From: JBBDNC01 sp040877875
Lineage (GTDB): Bacteria > Bacteroidota > Rhodothermia > Balneolales > Balneolaceae
Assembly: GCA_040877875.1 (NCBI GenBank)
Contig: JBBDNC010000135.1
Coordinates: 1-16,816 of the forward strand
DNA: 16,816 bases
Direction: 5' to 3'
Of the stretch, positions 1 through 7,040 are shown one piece after another; within the stretch, counting starts at the first letter, position 1; each line of letters starts with the position of its first letter. Made by a program: the position numbers and the translations under genes. A model generated the notes under the pieces. That model was not told the origin of the DNA and did not search any database. It saw only the letters and a program-made list of their open reading frames with translations.

Positions 1-221
1 GCCCAGGCCTCTTCATGAGTTACCATTTTCATCCGTTCGAGAATGTCGTCCGGAACCCGGGGCCGTCCGTCCGGGAATCGCTCTCCCTCCCATTTACCGG
101 TCAGAGCCTGCATATTGGATTCGGTGAGCGTGATCGTTGATTGAGCCCTGGCTTCACTCAGGCCCATCCCTAACAAAAGGAAAAGGGGAAATGCGAGCAG
201 TTTACATGGTATCTGTTTCAT
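1..221 (-). CDS. Exported RraA-family (HMG-aldolase-like) protein, 5' end only
   Basis: The gene begins at ATG 221 and runs off the left edge, giving 73 codons. Residues 1-27 form a signal peptide: KQ/K at the start, a hydrophobic stretch (LLAFPLFLLLGMGL), then a likely cut after ARAQ. The mature part reads TGKWEGERFPDGRPRVPDD followed by ILERMKMVTHEEAW. I recognise this as the conserved opening of a Bacteroidota/Planctomycetota group of exported RraA-family proteins. The family fold is shared by class II pyruvate aldolases (4-hydroxy-4-methyl-2-oxoglutarate aldolase) and the RNase E inhibitor RraA; the active-site part lies outside the window. It is separated from the upstream sulfatase by 267 bp, so it may have its own promoter. 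The aldolase role is inferred from the family only, and export of such an enzyme is unusual. Confidence 0.62.
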   Translation of the reverse strand, partial: MKQIPCKLLAFPLFLLLGMGLSEARAQSTITLTESNMQALTGKWEGERFPDGRPRVPDDILERMKMVTHEEAW

Positions 222-488
222 AGTATTGTGAACTCGGTTATTAGATTTTCTTGCTTGAGTAGTTCATAAATCAGTTGCTGATTCCATAAATCCGATTTCG
301 TTCGCCATGTTTCTTATCGACCGCTTTGATGGATTCAGGTTTTTGATGGAAACGGTATGAAAATACATCTGCGCTGGCAACAAAACTTCGGATTCGAATT
401 TTTTCCTTCTTTTTCCTTCATCCTATAGGTAACAATTAAAATGAAGATTTGGCAGATTCTGCTTCATAACCTTTCGGTGTCTATCGGT

Positions 489-2711
489 TCAGTTATGGAA
501 TAGGGACGGGTCCGGCTCTTGCAGGTCAATTCCCGGCCCGCTCCACTGCAGACGCAACAGCGGGGTTCCCTCCTCGCCCCGTGACCAGGTCAGTTTTATC
601 GGATGATATCCTTCTTCAAGCTGAATTTCAGATGCGGCTTCAGACCCCGCTTCATATCCCCTGTCTGCATCGATCACAGTGGCCCCGTGAATCCGCATAA
701 CAGCTCCCCGGTTTGCCTGAAGATGAAAGGTGTATGCCCCGGTATGTGGCACCTCGATCCATCCGCTGTATTCCACTACTATATGATCCTCCCGTGAACG
801 CACGTCCGGGTCAAATCCCTCGCAAGTGCCGGTACGTACGGGCCGCTTTCGGAGCGTGCCCGCTGCCGGCGTCCAGGGTGTTGCCGACTCATATACCTCA
901 TACCGGAGACCCGGTTCAAGATCCCCGGGGTCTTCGAGCGAGGGAACAGGGAGTCCGTCATACGGCCTTTCAGCCGAGGGATCGGCTCGACGAACCCGGA
1001 TAACCCGGTCTTTCATTCGCCGTTGAAGATTGTCAAAATTTTCACTGCTGCCGGCCAGATTGTTGATCTCCTCCGGATCCTCAAGGGTATCGTAAATACG
1101 AAAATCATCCTCTGCAGATTGGATATCATAGCGCACCCCTTTATAGCCGTCTACATAAATCACCTGCATCTCTCCGCGCAGTTGATTCCGGTGAGAGGCG
1201 TCAAACTGCTCATAGTCCGGGGTCCGCCTTCCCTCACTGTATTCTACATATACAAGATTCTCCTGCCGGTCATCTCCTCCGGTGAGCAGCGGCAAGAGGG
1301 AAACGCCATCCGTTCGTGCGGGAGCCGGCAGCCCTGCCAGTTCTGCAAAAGTCGGCAGCCAGTCATGGAAACCCGTTGGCCTGTCTTCCAGGGTTCCGGC
1401 CGGGATGCGGCCGGGCCAATGTACTATCGTCGGAACCCGGATGCCCCCTTCCCACGTATCCCGCTTGATACCGTCCAGCGGACCAAAGCTCTCAAAAAAC
1501 GTCGGATCGTACTCTCCATAACCGTACGACTCCCTGTGCGGTCCATTGTCCGAGGTAAAGACGACCACCGTGTTTTCGTCAATCTCCAGATCCCGGAGCA
1601 ACTGCATCAAATCCCCCACCCCGTTGTCAATTCGCCGGATCATACTGGCAAGTCGTTTTTGGGTCATCGGCCAGTCCTGGCCGGCATAATCGGGATGAAT
1701 ATAGTCGTCGATGGTTCCATCCACGGTGTTGATAAAATTATCTTTTTCACCGATCCACCGGACGCCCCCGTTTAGTCCGCCCCCGTCCGGATAGGGAGAT
1801 GAGGCCACTTCCAGACCGGCATGGGGAGTATCATAGGCCAGATAAAGGAAGAAAGGCTGATCCGGAGAACGTTGCCTCTGATCGGTAATCCATTTTTTGG
1901 CCGCGGCCGTAAACAGATCGGTGGTATAGGCTCCCCTGAGCTGACCGGAGATCTCCTCTTCGCCGGAATAAAGCTCCACTTTGGGCCGCTCGGCCACTTC
2001 ATGGGCCGGATAGTGATTATGGCCGTCCCTGTGACGCACATAGCCGAAAAAATGATCGAATCCCCGCTTGGTCGGATACGCCTCCCACGTTTCCGGGCTG
2101 TCGCCGTCACGTCCCTGGAGCCCCCACTTGCCAATGATACCGGTGGCATAACCGGCCTGCCTTACTACCGAGGCCAGATTGTGATTGTCAGAAAGGGCCT
2201 TGTCGAACTGATTGTTTCGAATATTGGCATGCCCCTGATGCACGCCCTGAAGGAGGCTTGCCCGCGCCGGTGCACAAACCGGGGCCCCTACATAGTGCCG
2301 GCTGAGCCGCATGCCCTCCCCGGCCATAGTATCCAGGTGCGGCGTTTGGTGAGAAGGCCGTCCATCTTCCGCCCGTTGATTCTGAAAGAAAACTCCGAGA
2401 TCACCATAGCCCAGATCGTCGGTGAGGATAAAGATGATATTGGGTTGACCGGCACCGGCAGCATCTTCTTCGCGATCGGTTTCACAAGCTGACAGAAAAA
2501 ATGGAAGAACGGTGAGGCATACGACTAACATCACAAGTTTTTGAAGGGAAAGGGAAGTCGGCATATCCGGCCACTCCGCCCGGTTGCTGCTCATCGGCTC
2601 GGAATCCTGAACCTTCTCATCCTGCTCCGCCTTTTCAGAGGGAGCCGCATGTAAAAACGGAAGGGAAATACTTCCCATCAACAGCGTCTTGATACTTTCC
2701 TTGCGATCCAT
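489..2711 (-). CDS. Lipoprotein sulfatase with C-terminal PA14 domain and a foreign N-terminal extension
   Basis: This is a formylglycine-dependent sulfatase that would hydrolyse sulfate esters, probably on a glycan, at the cell surface or periplasm. Visible motifs (numbered from the first ATG) are the metal pair D98-D99 in FILTDDLGYGD, the activation motif C146-A-P-A-R150, K195 in GKWG, H297, the DN pair 388-389 (TSDNGPH) and K416 in the GIKRDTWEGGIR segment. The sulfatase core covers about residues 88-575. Residues about 600-740 form a PA14-type beta domain (EYSGWIEVPHTGAYTFHL), typical of carbohydrate binding. The frame is open from ATG 2711, but the natural sulfatase start is probably M50 (ATG 2562-2564). 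A lipoprotein signal (LVMLVVCLTVLPFFLSAC, acyl Cys 76) starts there and a GGAG lies 9 nt upstream. The first 49 residues look like the start of another protein. The Cys-type motif needs a formylglycine-generating enzyme encoded elsewhere. Confidence 0.9.
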   Translation of the reverse strand: MDRKESIKTLLMGSISLPFLHAAPSEKAEQDEKVQDSEPMSSNRAEWPDMPTSLSLQKLVMLVVCLTVLPFFLSACETDREEDAAGAGQPNIIFILTDDLGYGDLGVFFQNQRAEDGRPSHQTPHLDTMAGEGMRLSRHYVGAPVCAPARASLLQGVHQGHANIRNNQFDKALSDNHNLASVVRQAGYATGIIGKWGLQGRDGDSPETWEAYPTKRGFDHFFGYVRHRDGHNHYPAHEVAERPKVELYSGEEEISGQLRGAYTTDLFTAAAKKWITDQRQRSPDQPFFLYLAYDTPHAGLEVASSPYPDGGGLNGGVRWIGEKDNFINTVDGTIDDYIHPDYAGQDWPMTQKRLASMIRRIDNGVGDLMQLLRDLEIDENTVVVFTSDNGPHRESYGYGEYDPTFFESFGPLDGIKRDTWEGGIRVPTIVHWPGRIPAGTLEDRPTGFHDWLPTFAELAGLPAPARTDGVSLLPLLTGGDDRQENLVYVEYSEGRRTPDYEQFDASHRNQLRGEMQVIYVDGYKGVRYDIQSAEDDFRIYDTLEDPEEINNLAGSSENFDNLQRRMKDRVIRVRRADPSAERPYDGLPVPSLEDPGDLEPGLRYEVYESATPWTPAAGTLRKRPVRTGTCEGFDPDVRSREDHIVVEYSGWIEVPHTGAYTFHLQANRGAVMRIHGATVIDADRGYEAGSEAASEIQLEEGYHPIKLTWSRGEEGTPLLRLQWSGPGIDLQEPDPSLFHN
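2565..2711 (-). other. Leader resembling gluconate 2-dehydrogenase subunit 3 N-terminus, fused in frame to the sulfatase
   Basis: The 49 codons ahead of the sulfatase's own lipoprotein start read MDRKESIKTLLMGSISLPFL, then an acidic linker (KAEQDEKVQDSEP) and SSNRAEWPD. The MDR(K/R)E..KTLL.GS pattern is the usual opening of exported gluconate 2-dehydrogenase subunit 3 proteins in this bacterial group, and sulfatases do not normally carry it. A second complete signal sequence follows directly. This suggests that the body of a subunit 3 gene was deleted and its first codons joined in frame to the sulfatase start. The identification rests on a short motif remembered from the family, so it is moderate only. 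Confidence 0.45.
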
Positions 2712-2750
2712 AACGAATTATCTGCATTGAATAATTGAAAAATACATTGC

Positions 2751-2913
2751 TTAATAATGAATAATTTTTGCAATTGGAAATTTAATTGGCTCCTCCTGCC
2801 GTTCATTATTTTTTGATCCGGTTTTTGCTAAGGGAACCATTCTATTAATCATACCGCCGATCCCGACATAACCGGTCATCAAGGCTTCAAGGGTGTACCT
2901 GCAATGCACCTGT
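2751..2913 (-). other. Unidentified open frame running out of the assembly gap
   Basis: Reading out of the gap on the minus strand, one frame stays open for about 54 codons to a TAA at 2751. It includes ALMTGYVGIGGMINRMVPLA and KTGSKNNERQEEP. I do not recognise a family. If the 100-N gap is collapsed on its 8-bp terminal overlap, this frame continues directly from the enolase-family remnant on the other side (NNWTQV then HCRYTLEAL). It could be the 3' end of a real gene, or chance open frame in decayed DNA. Confidence 0.3.
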
Positions 2914-3013
2914 NNNNNNNNNNNNNNNNNNNNNNNNNNNNNNNNNNNNNNNNNNNNNNNNNNNNNNNNNNNNNNNNNNNNNNNNNNNNNNNNNNNNNNN
3001 NNNNNNNNNNNNN
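2914..3013. other. Assembly gap of exactly 100 N, flanked by an 8-bp overlap
   Basis: There are exactly 100 undetermined bases, the usual placeholder for a scaffold gap of unknown size. The sequence just left of it ends in GCACCTGT (2906-2913) and the sequence just right starts with the same GCACCTGT (3014-3021). The true gap could therefore be zero, with the two contigs overlapping by 8 bp, or it could be a short collapsed repeat. Frames across it should not be trusted. Confidence 0.97.
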
Positions 3014-3222
3014 GCACCTGTGTCCAGTTGTTCAACTGAACCTCCTGGATGGGATATTTAGCTGCTTCCTTCTCATTGATATCTACTCCATGCCCAGGTA
3101 CTTCGTTGACATGGGCATAGCCATTTTCAATTCGTGGAGAACCCGGAAAAATCTCCCATTGCCCCTGCGGTCATTCCTGTAATTCCTAATCCTAAATTTT
3201 TAAGTGCCTTTCTTCTATTCAT
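3014..3222 (-). pseudogene. Remnant of an exported enolase-superfamily (mandelate racemase-like) gene, internally deleted
   Basis: The reading frame starts at ATG 3222 after a good AAGGAG site and gives a twin-arginine-like leader, MNRRKALKNLGLGITGMTAG, but stops after 31 codons at TGA 3127. In another frame, starting within the same stretch (about 3170), the DNA reads QWEIFPGSPRIENGYAHVNE, then VPGHGVDINEKEAAKYP and NNWTQV up to the gap. The PGSP.IENGY...NEVPG.GVDI pattern is typical of the C-terminal end of mandelate racemase/RspA-type enolase-superfamily sugar-acid dehydratases. The first and last parts of a gene of roughly 400 codons are therefore joined, with the catalytic barrel missing and the frame changed. 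The bases around GCAATGGGAG read sensibly in both frames and may be the deletion junction. This is separate from the intact rhamnonate dehydratase further right. Confidence 0.72.
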
Positions 3223-3230
3223 AGTCGTAA

Positions 3231-3236
3231 CTCCTT
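3231..3236 (-). promoter_or_regulatory. Strong Shine-Dalgarno site of the enolase-family remnant
   Basis: AAGGAG on the minus strand lies 8 nt before ATG 3222. It is one of the few good Shine-Dalgarno sites in the window and supports this codon as the original start of the broken gene. Confidence 0.6.
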
Positions 3237-3327
3237 TAATTATTGTTGAAATTGACTCATCGGTATACCAATTCGTTGCACGGACCGGGATTTTACTACC
3301 GATACAAAGCATTGCCATGGTTCCTAT

Positions 3328-3344
3328 TTGTACTGTGAGTACAA
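3328..3344. promoter_or_regulatory. Perfect inverted repeat TTGTACT-GTG-AGTACAA after the permease
   Basis: A perfect 7-bp inverted repeat with a 3-bp centre begins 2 bp past the stop codon of the GntP permease and about 105 bp before the start of the enolase-family remnant. There is no run of T after it on the transcribed strand, so it is a poor intrinsic terminator. The symmetric form with outer TTGT/ACAA fits a dimeric repressor site, for example of the GntR or LacI type, but no regulator gene is in view. A 3'-end mRNA hairpin is the alternative. Confidence 0.45.
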
Positions 3345-3346
3345 TA

Positions 3347-4735
3347 CTAAATCATCGGAAATATATAAGCTAACAGGAGTGTTTGTATCAAGCCGGTAAC
3401 AGATATCAGAAGTAATGCAAGTGTCCAGCTTTGCAGGGTTTGTTTTTCATTGAAACCACTTAGTTTTCCTACTACCCAGAAAGCACTGTCATTCATCCAT
3501 GAGACCGCCATGGAGCCGAAACCGATGGAAATCAGGATGTATACCGGATGAAAAGCAAGTTGATCGGTGGACTCCAGCAATCCTGCCATGATCGCTGATG
3601 CGGTAATCATGGCTACTGTCCCGGAACCCTGGGCTGTTTTCAGTGCTGAGGTAATGATCCAGGCAAGTAATATAAAATTAATCTCGTACCCCATGCCCGA
3701 CAGCTCCTGTATGGTATCACCGATTCCGGCATGTCTGATCATGGCTCCAAAGGCCCCGCCTGCCCCCGTTATCAGAATAATCAGCCCTGCAATTTCCAGC
3801 GGGCGTTGCATGACTTTTTCCAGTTGACGGAAATTCCAATTTTTCTGATCTGCCAATATCCACAAAGAAACTGCCGTCCCCACCAACATCGCAATATTTT
3901 TGTTGCCGATAAAACCTGCGACAGTTGTAAATGAATGATTTCCCACCTGGAGAAATTCGGTTACTGAAGCAAGTATAATTAAAAGCAGGGGTAATAAAAT
4001 GGGCAGCAGTGACAGAGAAAAAGCAGGCAACTCCTGCGGTTTCCCACTTTCTGTTTGTTCTACTGTCGCCAGCTCCGGCGGATCTACCAGAAAGCGATTT
4101 TTTATTCTGACTGCGAACTGCAGGCCGGCGATAGCCGGCAGGATACCTGCACCCAGGCCTGCAATAATGACCAATCCCATATTGATTTGCAATGTTTCCG
4201 CCATAATGAGCGGTCCTGGAGTGGGGGGCACCAGTGAGTGGGTGATCACTGCGCCCACACAGATAGCAAGCACATATAACAGGTAGTTTTCGGTCATACG
4301 CCGCCCCATGGAATAGACGATCGGGATCAGCAGGAAAAATACAGTATCGAAAAAGACAGGAATAGAAAGGATAAAACTTGCCGCCAGCAAGGCATACGGG
4401 GCAAAGCTTTTGGGAAACAATTTGAGAAAACGGGATACGATGCTCTCAGCCGCTCCACTTTCTGTCAGGGCCATCCCCAGAATTGCCGCCAGTGCGATCA
4501 CCCAGGCGATCTGTCCTGCCACTCCACCAAATTCGACCATGGATAATTCCACGGCTTGTATCAAATGATTGGTTATCTCACCTTCCGGCAACTTCTGACT
4601 CAGCATTCCAACTACAATGGCCGACAGCATGAGTGCCAGGAAGGCATGAAGACGTAAGATGGTAATCAGAACCACTACCAGAACAATCCCTATTCCCAAA
4701 ACAATCAGCGGCCAAAATGGTAATGCAGACTCCAT
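3347..4735 (-). CDS. GntP-family sugar-acid permease
   Basis: This 462-residue inner-membrane transporter of the gluconate permease (GntP) family has about a dozen hydrophobic helices. Family signatures are IPVFFDTVFFLLIP (125-138), HSLVPPTPGPLIMAE (166-180), ALKTAQGSGTVAMITAS (364-380) and SWMNDSAFWVVGKLSGF (412-428). Length is normal for the family (about 440-470). It likely takes up an aldonate by proton symport. It starts only 5 bp after the stop of the L-rhamnonate dehydratase gene, so the two are almost certainly co-transcribed. The substrate is then more likely L-rhamnonate or a related 6-deoxy aldonate than gluconate, but that is inferred from position. A perfect inverted repeat follows the stop codon. 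Confidence 0.93.
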   Translation of the reverse strand: MESALPFWPLIVLGIGIVLVVVLITILRLHAFLALMLSAIVVGMLSQKLPEGEITNHLIQAVELSMVEFGGVAGQIAWVIALAAILGMALTESGAAESIVSRFLKLFPKSFAPYALLAASFILSIPVFFDTVFFLLIPIVYSMGRRMTENYLLYVLAICVGAVITHSLVPPTPGPLIMAETLQINMGLVIIAGLGAGILPAIAGLQFAVRIKNRFLVDPPELATVEQTESGKPQELPAFSLSLLPILLPLLLIILASVTEFLQVGNHSFTTVAGFIGNKNIAMLVGTAVSLWILADQKNWNFRQLEKVMQRPLEIAGLIILITGAGGAFGAMIRHAGIGDTIQELSGMGYEINFILLAWIITSALKTAQGSGTVAMITASAIMAGLLESTDQLAFHPVYILISIGFGSMAVSWMNDSAFWVVGKLSGFNEKQTLQSWTLALLLISVTGLIQTLLLAYIFPMI

Positions 4736-4740
4736 GTCGT

Positions 4741-5925
4741 CTATTCGTAGGTGGGTCTTGTCCAGTTCAAGTCCCGATTCAGTTTTACCCCGAAACCGGG
4801 TTCATCGGTGACTTCCATATAACCATTTTCCGGAACAGGTTCATTTTCAAACAGAGGAGAGAACATGGGGATGATGGCATCAGCTTTGGGAGCCATCATC
4901 AAAAATTCGGAAAAAGGCGTGGCATCGCTGGCAATCGAGAAGTGATAACTGTAGACCGAGGATCCGTGCGGGATCACCCATTTGTTATAAGCCGATGCCA
5001 GAGCTTTAATTTTCAACAGCTCCGTCAGACCCCCGCACCAGTTTACATCCGGCTGAATAATGTCCACTCCGGTATCCAGTAATTTCTTAAAGCCCCACCT
5101 GGAATACTCATGCTCGCCGGTGGAAATACGGATGTAGTGAGAGCGGTCCTTCACCAGTTGCCGGTAGCCGTCCAGGTCATCCGGAGGCAGGCTTTCCTCT
5201 ATCCAGTAAAAATCGAGGGGTTCCAGCGACCGGATCAACTGAAGCGTATAGGCACTGTCCAGCGCCATCCAACAGTCAAAGGCCAGGAGAAAATTATCCC
5301 CGCAACGGCTTCGCATCTCCCGAGCCAGTTCCAGGTTTTTGGCAAGCCCTTCATTCAAATGAGAGGGGCCGTAGGGCAGCGGTATTTTACCTCCGATGAA
5401 CCCCATTTCCCGGGCCAGGTCAGGCCGCGGGCCGGTGGCATACATCGGCTGGCGCTCTCTCATCTTGCCGCCGATCATGGACCAGACCGGTTCCTGGCGC
5501 AGGTGCCCAAGAAGATCCCAGACGGCACAATCCACTCCCGAGATGGCATTCAACGTGATTCCCTTTCGCCCGTAATACATGGATGCATTGTACATCTGAT
5601 CAAACATGACTTCAACATTACAGGCCGGCTGATCTATGATAAACCTTTTAAAATGTTTTTCAACCATGTATGCTGCAGGGAGTCCGCCGGTCGTCACGGA
5701 AAACCCAGTGGTGCCGTCCTCGGCTTCCACTTCCACCAATAATGTGCCCAGAACATCAATTCCGAAAGATGTGCGTGTTTTTTGATATTCAGGATATTTG
5801 CTCATCGGCGTGGCGATGACCGTTTTGTTGATCCAGTGTTCCCCCTTCCTGGCGTGATAATCCGCTCCCTGTTCATCCATGTTCAAAATGAATGCCCGTA
5901 CATCTTTGATCTTTTTCATAAGCAT
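4741..5925 (-). CDS. rhmD: L-rhamnonate dehydratase
   Basis: This cytoplasmic enolase-superfamily enzyme converts L-rhamnonate to 2-keto-3-deoxy-L-rhamnonate and water, a step of the non-phosphorylated L-rhamnose route. The 394-residue protein tracks E. coli RhmD along its length: HWINKTVIATPMSKYPEY near residue 30, SFGIDVLGTLLVEVEAEDG (53-71), YATGPRPDLAREMGFIGGK (162-180) and PHGSSVYSYH (319-328). Metal ligands line up as D217, E243 and E271, and H320 matches the catalytic His. The spacings (26, 28 and 103 residues from the Asp) are those of the family as I know it. M1 or M3 could be the start; M3 (MKKIKDVRAF) aligns better with relatives. It sits 5 bp before the GntP permease and 87 bp after the SDR gene, consistent with one operon. 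L-lyxonate or D-mannonate are possible side substrates. Confidence 0.93.
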   Translation of the reverse strand: MLMKKIKDVRAFILNMDEQGADYHARKGEHWINKTVIATPMSKYPEYQKTRTSFGIDVLGTLLVEVEAEDGTTGFSVTTGGLPAAYMVEKHFKRFIIDQPACNVEVMFDQMYNASMYYGRKGITLNAISGVDCAVWDLLGHLRQEPVWSMIGGKMRERQPMYATGPRPDLAREMGFIGGKIPLPYGPSHLNEGLAKNLELAREMRSRCGDNFLLAFDCWMALDSAYTLQLIRSLEPLDFYWIEESLPPDDLDGYRQLVKDRSHYIRISTGEHEYSRWGFKKLLDTGVDIIQPDVNWCGGLTELLKIKALASAYNKWVIPHGSSVYSYHFSIASDATPFSEFLMMAPKADAIIPMFSPLFENEPVPENGYMEVTDEPGFGVKLNRDLNWTRPTYE

Positions 5926-6012
5926 TTTCCGGATTGCTTTAGCATTACTGTTAGTCAGTCAGGCCAGCTGATGTTTAGATAAGAACGGAAAAACCTCCGC
6001 CGCGCTGCTGTT

Positions 6013-6759
6013 TTAATAAACAGCTCTTCCTCCTGTCAAATCGTATGTGTACCCCGTGGTGAAACTGTTTTCTTCCGATACAATAAAGGAAGCCATTGCA
6101 GCAAATTCCTCCAGAGTTCCACAGCGTTTCATCGGGATTTTATCGGTCATGTATTTCACCTGTGAATCCGGCAATTTTTCTACAATTTCAGTACGAATAA
6201 CCGCGGGCGCCAGTGCATTGACAAGGATACCGGTCTCGGCGTACTCCTTGCCTTGTACCTTGGTCATGGCAATCACCGCTCCTTTGGAAGCAGAATAGGC
6301 GAGCATTCCCGCATTCCCTTCTTTGCCTGCGATGGAGGCAATATGCAGCACTCTGCCATAATTTTGTTCCAGCATATAGGGGATAACTGCTTGAAACGTG
6401 GTCAGGCATCCTTTCACATTCACCGCCAGTACATTGTCGAAATCCTCAAGATCTACTTCGTGGCTTTTAAGGTTGGTTGCACCTGTGATCCCGGCACAAT
6501 TTACCAGGATATGAATTTCTGAAGTCCTGGCGGCAAAGTGATCTACCGCCGCTTTTACCGCTCCAACATTGGTTACATCCACCTGATAAGGGTGTGCATT
6601 TTCATCCGTATCCGCGACTGCCCTGTCCAGAGCCTTCTGCCGGTGATCCAGCAAGGCCACCTTCACACCTTTTGATAACAGCCGTTTGGCCAATGCATAT
6701 CCCAACCCGCCGGCTCCACCGGTAATAATGGCTGTTTTGTCAGTCCACTGATTTTCCAT
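6013..6759 (-). CDS. SDR-family dehydrogenase, candidate 2-keto-3-deoxy-L-rhamnonate dehydrogenase
   Basis: This is a classical short-chain dehydrogenase/reductase of 248 residues. It has the nucleotide-binding TGGAGGLG (13-20), D38 after the second strand (favouring NAD over NADP), NCAG (87-90), N114, and the catalytic S142, Y155 and K159 (YSASK). The tail TTGYTYDLTGGRAVY is typical of the SDR group found with rhamnose and fucose acid pathways. It lies just upstream of the L-rhamnonate dehydratase gene on the same strand. This makes oxidation at C4 of 2-keto-3-deoxy-L-rhamnonate the best guess; L-rhamnose 1-dehydrogenase is the main alternative. The next enzyme of that route, a diketo-hydrolase of the fumarylacetoacetase family, is not in the window. 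A 281-bp gap separates it from the phosphatase gene upstream, where its promoter probably lies; I see no clear promoter motif there. Confidence 0.88.
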   Translation of the reverse strand: MENQWTDKTAIITGGAGGLGYALAKRLLSKGVKVALLDHRQKALDRAVADTDENAHPYQVDVTNVGAVKAAVDHFAARTSEIHILVNCAGITGATNLKSHEVDLEDFDNVLAVNVKGCLTTFQAVIPYMLEQNYGRVLHIASIAGKEGNAGMLAYSASKGAVIAMTKVQGKEYAETGILVNALAPAVIRTEIVEKLPDSQVKYMTDKIPMKRCGTLEEFAAMASFIVSEENSFTTGYTYDLTGGRAVY

Positions 6760-7040
6760 AAATCCCGGGAAATGATTTTTCAGATTTTAGTTAAATATTA
6801 CCTGAATGGAATGCAAACCGGCCGCTTACCGTCCCATTTTAGACACATTGTCCACTCGCTCAGATAACCTGCCATTCATTAACCCCAATCGTGGTTGGAG
6901 TACAGAGAGAGGATACATAAAATTTCGTTATTACAGTTTAAGTTGCAAAAAAATTTCAAACCGGGTTTTCCTAAATCGATAATTCCAATCAATCCCGGCT
7001 GCGGTCATTGATCCTCGTTAAACTGATCATGTGAATTTGA

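Noticed and set aside
1023..2492. Long plus-strand open frames (for example 1023-1775 and 1821-2492) opposite the sulfatase
   Set aside because: They lie antisense to a clear sulfatase with all catalytic motifs, have no family-like sequence, and reflect codon bias of the real gene.
3328..3344. Inverted repeat read as an intrinsic terminator of the permease operon
   Set aside because: The arms are A/T-rich and no T-run follows on the transcribed strand, so an operator or simple hairpin is as likely.
5110..5742. 210-codon plus-strand open frame opposite the rhamnonate dehydratase
   Set aside because: The minus-strand frame carries RhmD motifs and catalytic residues throughout; the plus frame shows no recognisable domain.
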